A stretch of DNA of 64,000 nucleotides from Streblospio benedicti (Eukaryota > Annelida > Polychaeta > Spionida > Spionidae): positions 21,747,621 through 21,811,620 of the forward strand of contig CM032662.1 of NCBI GenBank assembly GCA_019095985.1, read 5' to 3'. The notes under the pieces were generated by a model. That model had not been told where the DNA came from. It saw only the letters and a program-made list of their open reading frames with translations, and did no database searches. Made by a program: the position numbers and the translations under genes. Below, piece after piece: positions 61,240 to 64,000 of this stretch (the first letter of the stretch is position 1; each line of letters opens with the position of its first letter).

Positions 61240-61540
61240 GTGAGAGAGAGAAGTATAAAAATATATCCGCAAGCACTGGGAAACACATATAAATGATATT
61301 TTTAGAAGTAATATTTGTAGATTAAGAATTAGTTGTCATCATTTGTTAATTGAATCTGGTCGTCATGCTGCAAAGACACAAAGACTTAAAGTAGAAGAAA
61401 GAATTTGTAAATGCTGTAACAGGAGTGAGGTAGACGATGAAATTAATTTTTTATTACATTGTGATTTATATAATGTTGAGAGAAAACTACTTTTTTTGAT
61501 AAAGTTCACGAGTCTTATAAAGGAATCATTAACATGAGAC
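61240..61540 (+). mobile_element. LINE carboxy-terminal fragment
   Basis: Frame at 61343-61537 reads RICKCCNRSEVDDEINFLLH with a CxxC...H...C pattern, typical of the cysteine-histidine region at the end of LINE ORF2 proteins. Upstream, RLRISCHHLLIES-like sequence fits the same region. 5' truncated; a remnant. Confidence 0.6.
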
Positions 61541-63457
61541 ACCTTTGTAAGTTTGTTTTTTTATAAATTCTTGTGACAAAAATGTTCAAAATGCTTTAGG
61601 TTATTTTATAACTACATGTTTTAAAAAACGTAATTCAAAATGATATTAGTGCCTTATTGCTTTTCAAACACATTTGTTTATTTAGCACAATGTATTTGAT
61701 TTTGACAAATATATCTATTGCCAATATATATCTTATGTTCCTTGTGCCAATCAATATTAGTATTATTATTTTTTCTTTGACATATATTGGTAATTGTACA
61801 TTATATTGTATAACGTTTTATTTATTTATATTTTCTCTTTCGTGTTGATTGTTTATGTACTTGTCTTTGTATGGGACTCACTGATTCTGTGGTAGCCTTA
61901 GTGATTCTATTGAAGGTGTGAATGAAATATACCTGATGGGGAAGTTATAGATAAATATGAGAATACCTACTCCAGTAACTTTTTACTAGACTTGCTAATC
62001 ACCAGTATTAAATTTCTGCATGTTAAATGGACTTGGAATAACCTTAAAAGAACAGTAAATTCTAAATATTTCAACATACAATAAATTAAACATTTACTTC
62101 CATTAATCAAGAAAGAAATCTGTATGAAATAAAATACAACAAACGTAATTGCTGCGTGAAACTTTTATTAGACAAGAAAGTCATATTTATACAATGAAAA
62201 GATGACGTAAATGATCAGTTAAATTAATAAATAGTTCAGGTGATATTCATTCCACGATAACTAAGTTACACTGTTGAAATTTAAAGAGACATGCACAGGT
62301 GAATTTCATGTCACATCAACCTTTTATGCCACATAAAATAGTACTTGCTGAGCCATTTGAATATATACATTTTCATCTATGTGCGATTTTCTATTTCTTC
62401 GAAATAAATCATTACTCTTGTACATGCGGGAACTTCAACTACTTTGGCACGTAAAAACTTTATTCTTTCAACTTGGGAGAACATTAATTCTGTCACACTG
62501 TATTGTGGCTTTACAAGATTATTAATTTTGTCTCCTTACTTCTTTGTTCTCAGAACTTTAACTTCAAAATGACTTATAAAAACCAACAATATAATACATA
62601 GATCAAAAACAAAATATAACACGAGAATTATGAAAACTAATACCTAAAACCTATTTATACAAAGCTCTATTTACAATCTGCAAATTTTCGAAACACTTGG
62701 ACAATACATCTACATTTAGTTACAGATATAGTTCATAGTCTTATACTGAAAGCACTCTGACAATTATATTTATATAATACATTATATACATTGTACCAAT
62801 ACATATGAATTCAATGTCAAGAATACATTGTTAAGAATACGTAAGAGAACAGATGATAGGCTTTAAATAGTGGAAGTCAGCTTTCGCGTCAATCCTCCAC
62901 ATCACGTCCGGGACACAGCATGAGTCGTCATCACAATTATCATTTCAATGGCTTCAAATTTCCATCCGAGTGCTTCTGCAAGTTGAAAAGAGTGATGTCA
63001 ATTCTTATATTACATTTCACCTAGTGCATCGCAGTTTGTCATGTTATCATATATTAGTAATTTCAAAGTCTATACAGTCATATATGGTCTAGTTTTTGTT
63101 AGAATCTATATTTTATTTCTATGCTAAAGTTTCTAAAATGTAACAAAATTGTCGCCCTCCAAAACAAATAAATAAATGAAATATGTTGTCATATGTATTA
63201 TCTTTGTAGACAACAGAAGGTCCGCAGTAGTGGTCTGTCTGTGATGTCTACATACACGTATATTAAATTTTAACAGTGCCAAAAATATATGTATTATATT
63301 GAATCAAACTAGTTCTGTAATGCTTAACGAAATCGCAAACGATGTACATAATTTATGTAAAAATAATCACAAATTTTGTCTATGTGACGCCCCAGCTTTG
63401 CATAGCATGTAAATACTGCCAAATACGTCGTTGCATATATCTATATTACCTTACTAC
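61541..63457. other. AT-rich stretch, probable 3' UTR of the 63.5-kb gene
   Basis: No firm exon. A minus-strand AATAAA (TTTATT near 62165) could end the transcript of the gene at 63458-63695. A short exon-like piece at about 62909-62977 has a good minus-strand acceptor (TTGCAG) and 23 open codons (LGWKFEAIEMIIVM), but no upstream donor in phase precedes the stop, so I do not call it coding. Confidence 0.35.
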
Positions 63458-63695
63458 TTATTTTTTGTGTAGCCCAAGGCGTTCCATGTAGTGCTCAAGC
63501 TCCCTGTGAGCAGCCTTGCGGTCTTGTTGGGACACATATGGCATCTGGTCGCTGCCTCTCTTGCCTCTCCTGCGGGCGGGTGTCCTGTCTCTGTGGGCCG
63601 GGCCCCGTGCCCTGTTGCTGACGACCCTGTCCTTCTGCTGGTTCTTGGCACGGGTTTGTTTCTCCTTCTCTGTGACACGAGCCTTCTGCCTTTTC
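63458..63695 (-). CDS. Last exon of a second gene with basic tail
   Basis: Acceptor TTTAG|G in phase 2, then 78 codons and TAA. The peptide starts RKRQKARVTEKEKQ, is strongly basic (RRRGKRGSDQMPYVSQQ) and ends ERLGLHKK. The first residues, basic character and phase match the last exon of the TIL/SEA gene at 46846-46990, so a neighbouring paralogue is likely. Its upstream exons lie beyond the window. Confidence 0.55.
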
Positions 63696-64000
63696 CTAAA
63701 TAGTGGTAAATTTACAAATCTATGACATGTATTTCCGATGGTGAAATAGAATTTATCAGGTATGTACCATGTGGTCTTGTGTTGTTTCAATTTGTCTTGC
63801 CATGCAATAAAAATAATTATTCAAATCCAAACTAAAATTAATTGTGGTATAAGGTTTTGAACACATGGTTTCTTTTCAATCAATATTGAAAAATAAATAC
63901 ACCTTAACTTGTAGCAATCTTAATTCATGCATCTATTTCAATACTAAGGTATATTTAGAAGTGTATTTTTAACATTGATACTCTCCATAAGGTGCACACA
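63696..64000. other. Intron sequence at the window edge
   Basis: AT-rich with no exon seen; presumably the intron before the exon at 63458-63695. Confidence 0.4.

Noticed and set aside
62909-62977. Minus-strand exon-like piece with TTGCAG acceptor
   Set aside because: It is open for 23 codons, but the preceding exon at 63458-63695 already ends with TAA before any usable donor. Probably 3' UTR or chance.
1-64000. CRISPR arrays or prokaryotic operons
   Set aside because: None: spliced genes, long introns and eukaryotic retroelements throughout.

Overview
The window is nuclear DNA from an invertebrate animal, most likely marine. It is AT-rich and intron-dense, with canonical GT-AG introns, tRNA-derived SINEs, LINEs, Penelope-like retroelements and many small inverted-repeat DNA elements. 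Two runs of exactly 100 N (13113-13212 and 55237-55336) mark assembly gaps. I cannot name the species or phylum.

Layout. (1) 2860-11426, minus strand: a complete microsomal cytochrome P450 of clan 2, assembled here as 14 exons with consistent phase and 528 residues. A possible alternative first exon lies at 11688-11849. (2) 11.9-22 kb: mostly gene-free, holding one gap, a broken LINE reverse transcriptase (13618-14893) and a long featureless AT-rich stretch. (3) 22083-43711, plus strand: a complete 37-exon gene for mitochondrial carbamoyl-phosphate synthetase, 1504 residues. It keeps the glutaminase cysteine that vertebrate CPS1 has lost, and it keeps the residues reported to bind N-acetylglutamate in CPS1, so it is best read as a glutamine-dependent, N-acetylglutamate-activated CPS III. 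Its 4.1-kb intron 25 holds a 3.6-kb transposon with long terminal inverted repeats and a 9-bp target duplication. (4) 45.97-46.35 kb: a Penelope-like element end in inverted-repeat form. (5) 46846 to about 60.9 kb, minus strand: the 3' part of a cysteine-rich, probably cell-surface gene. Its order is tandem TIL (trypsin-inhibitor-like) units, then EGF, SEA, EGF, EGF, a short hydrophobic stretch and a basic tail. The TIL part is a tandem array of roughly 1.2-kb genomic units with dead EGF exons between some of them. (6) 61-64 kb: SINE and LINE pieces, then the last exon of a second minus-strand gene (63458-63695) whose basic tail and splice phase resemble those of gene 5.

The P450 and CPS genes are transcribed divergently; CPS and the TIL/SEA gene converge. 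I see no pathway linking the three. The most unusual parts are the TIL/EGF tandem array, with its pseudo-exons and a contig overlap that looks like an uncollapsed second haplotype, and the very fresh set of small transposons, including a 42-bp element that is almost nothing but two terminal repeats inside a perfect 8-bp target duplication.
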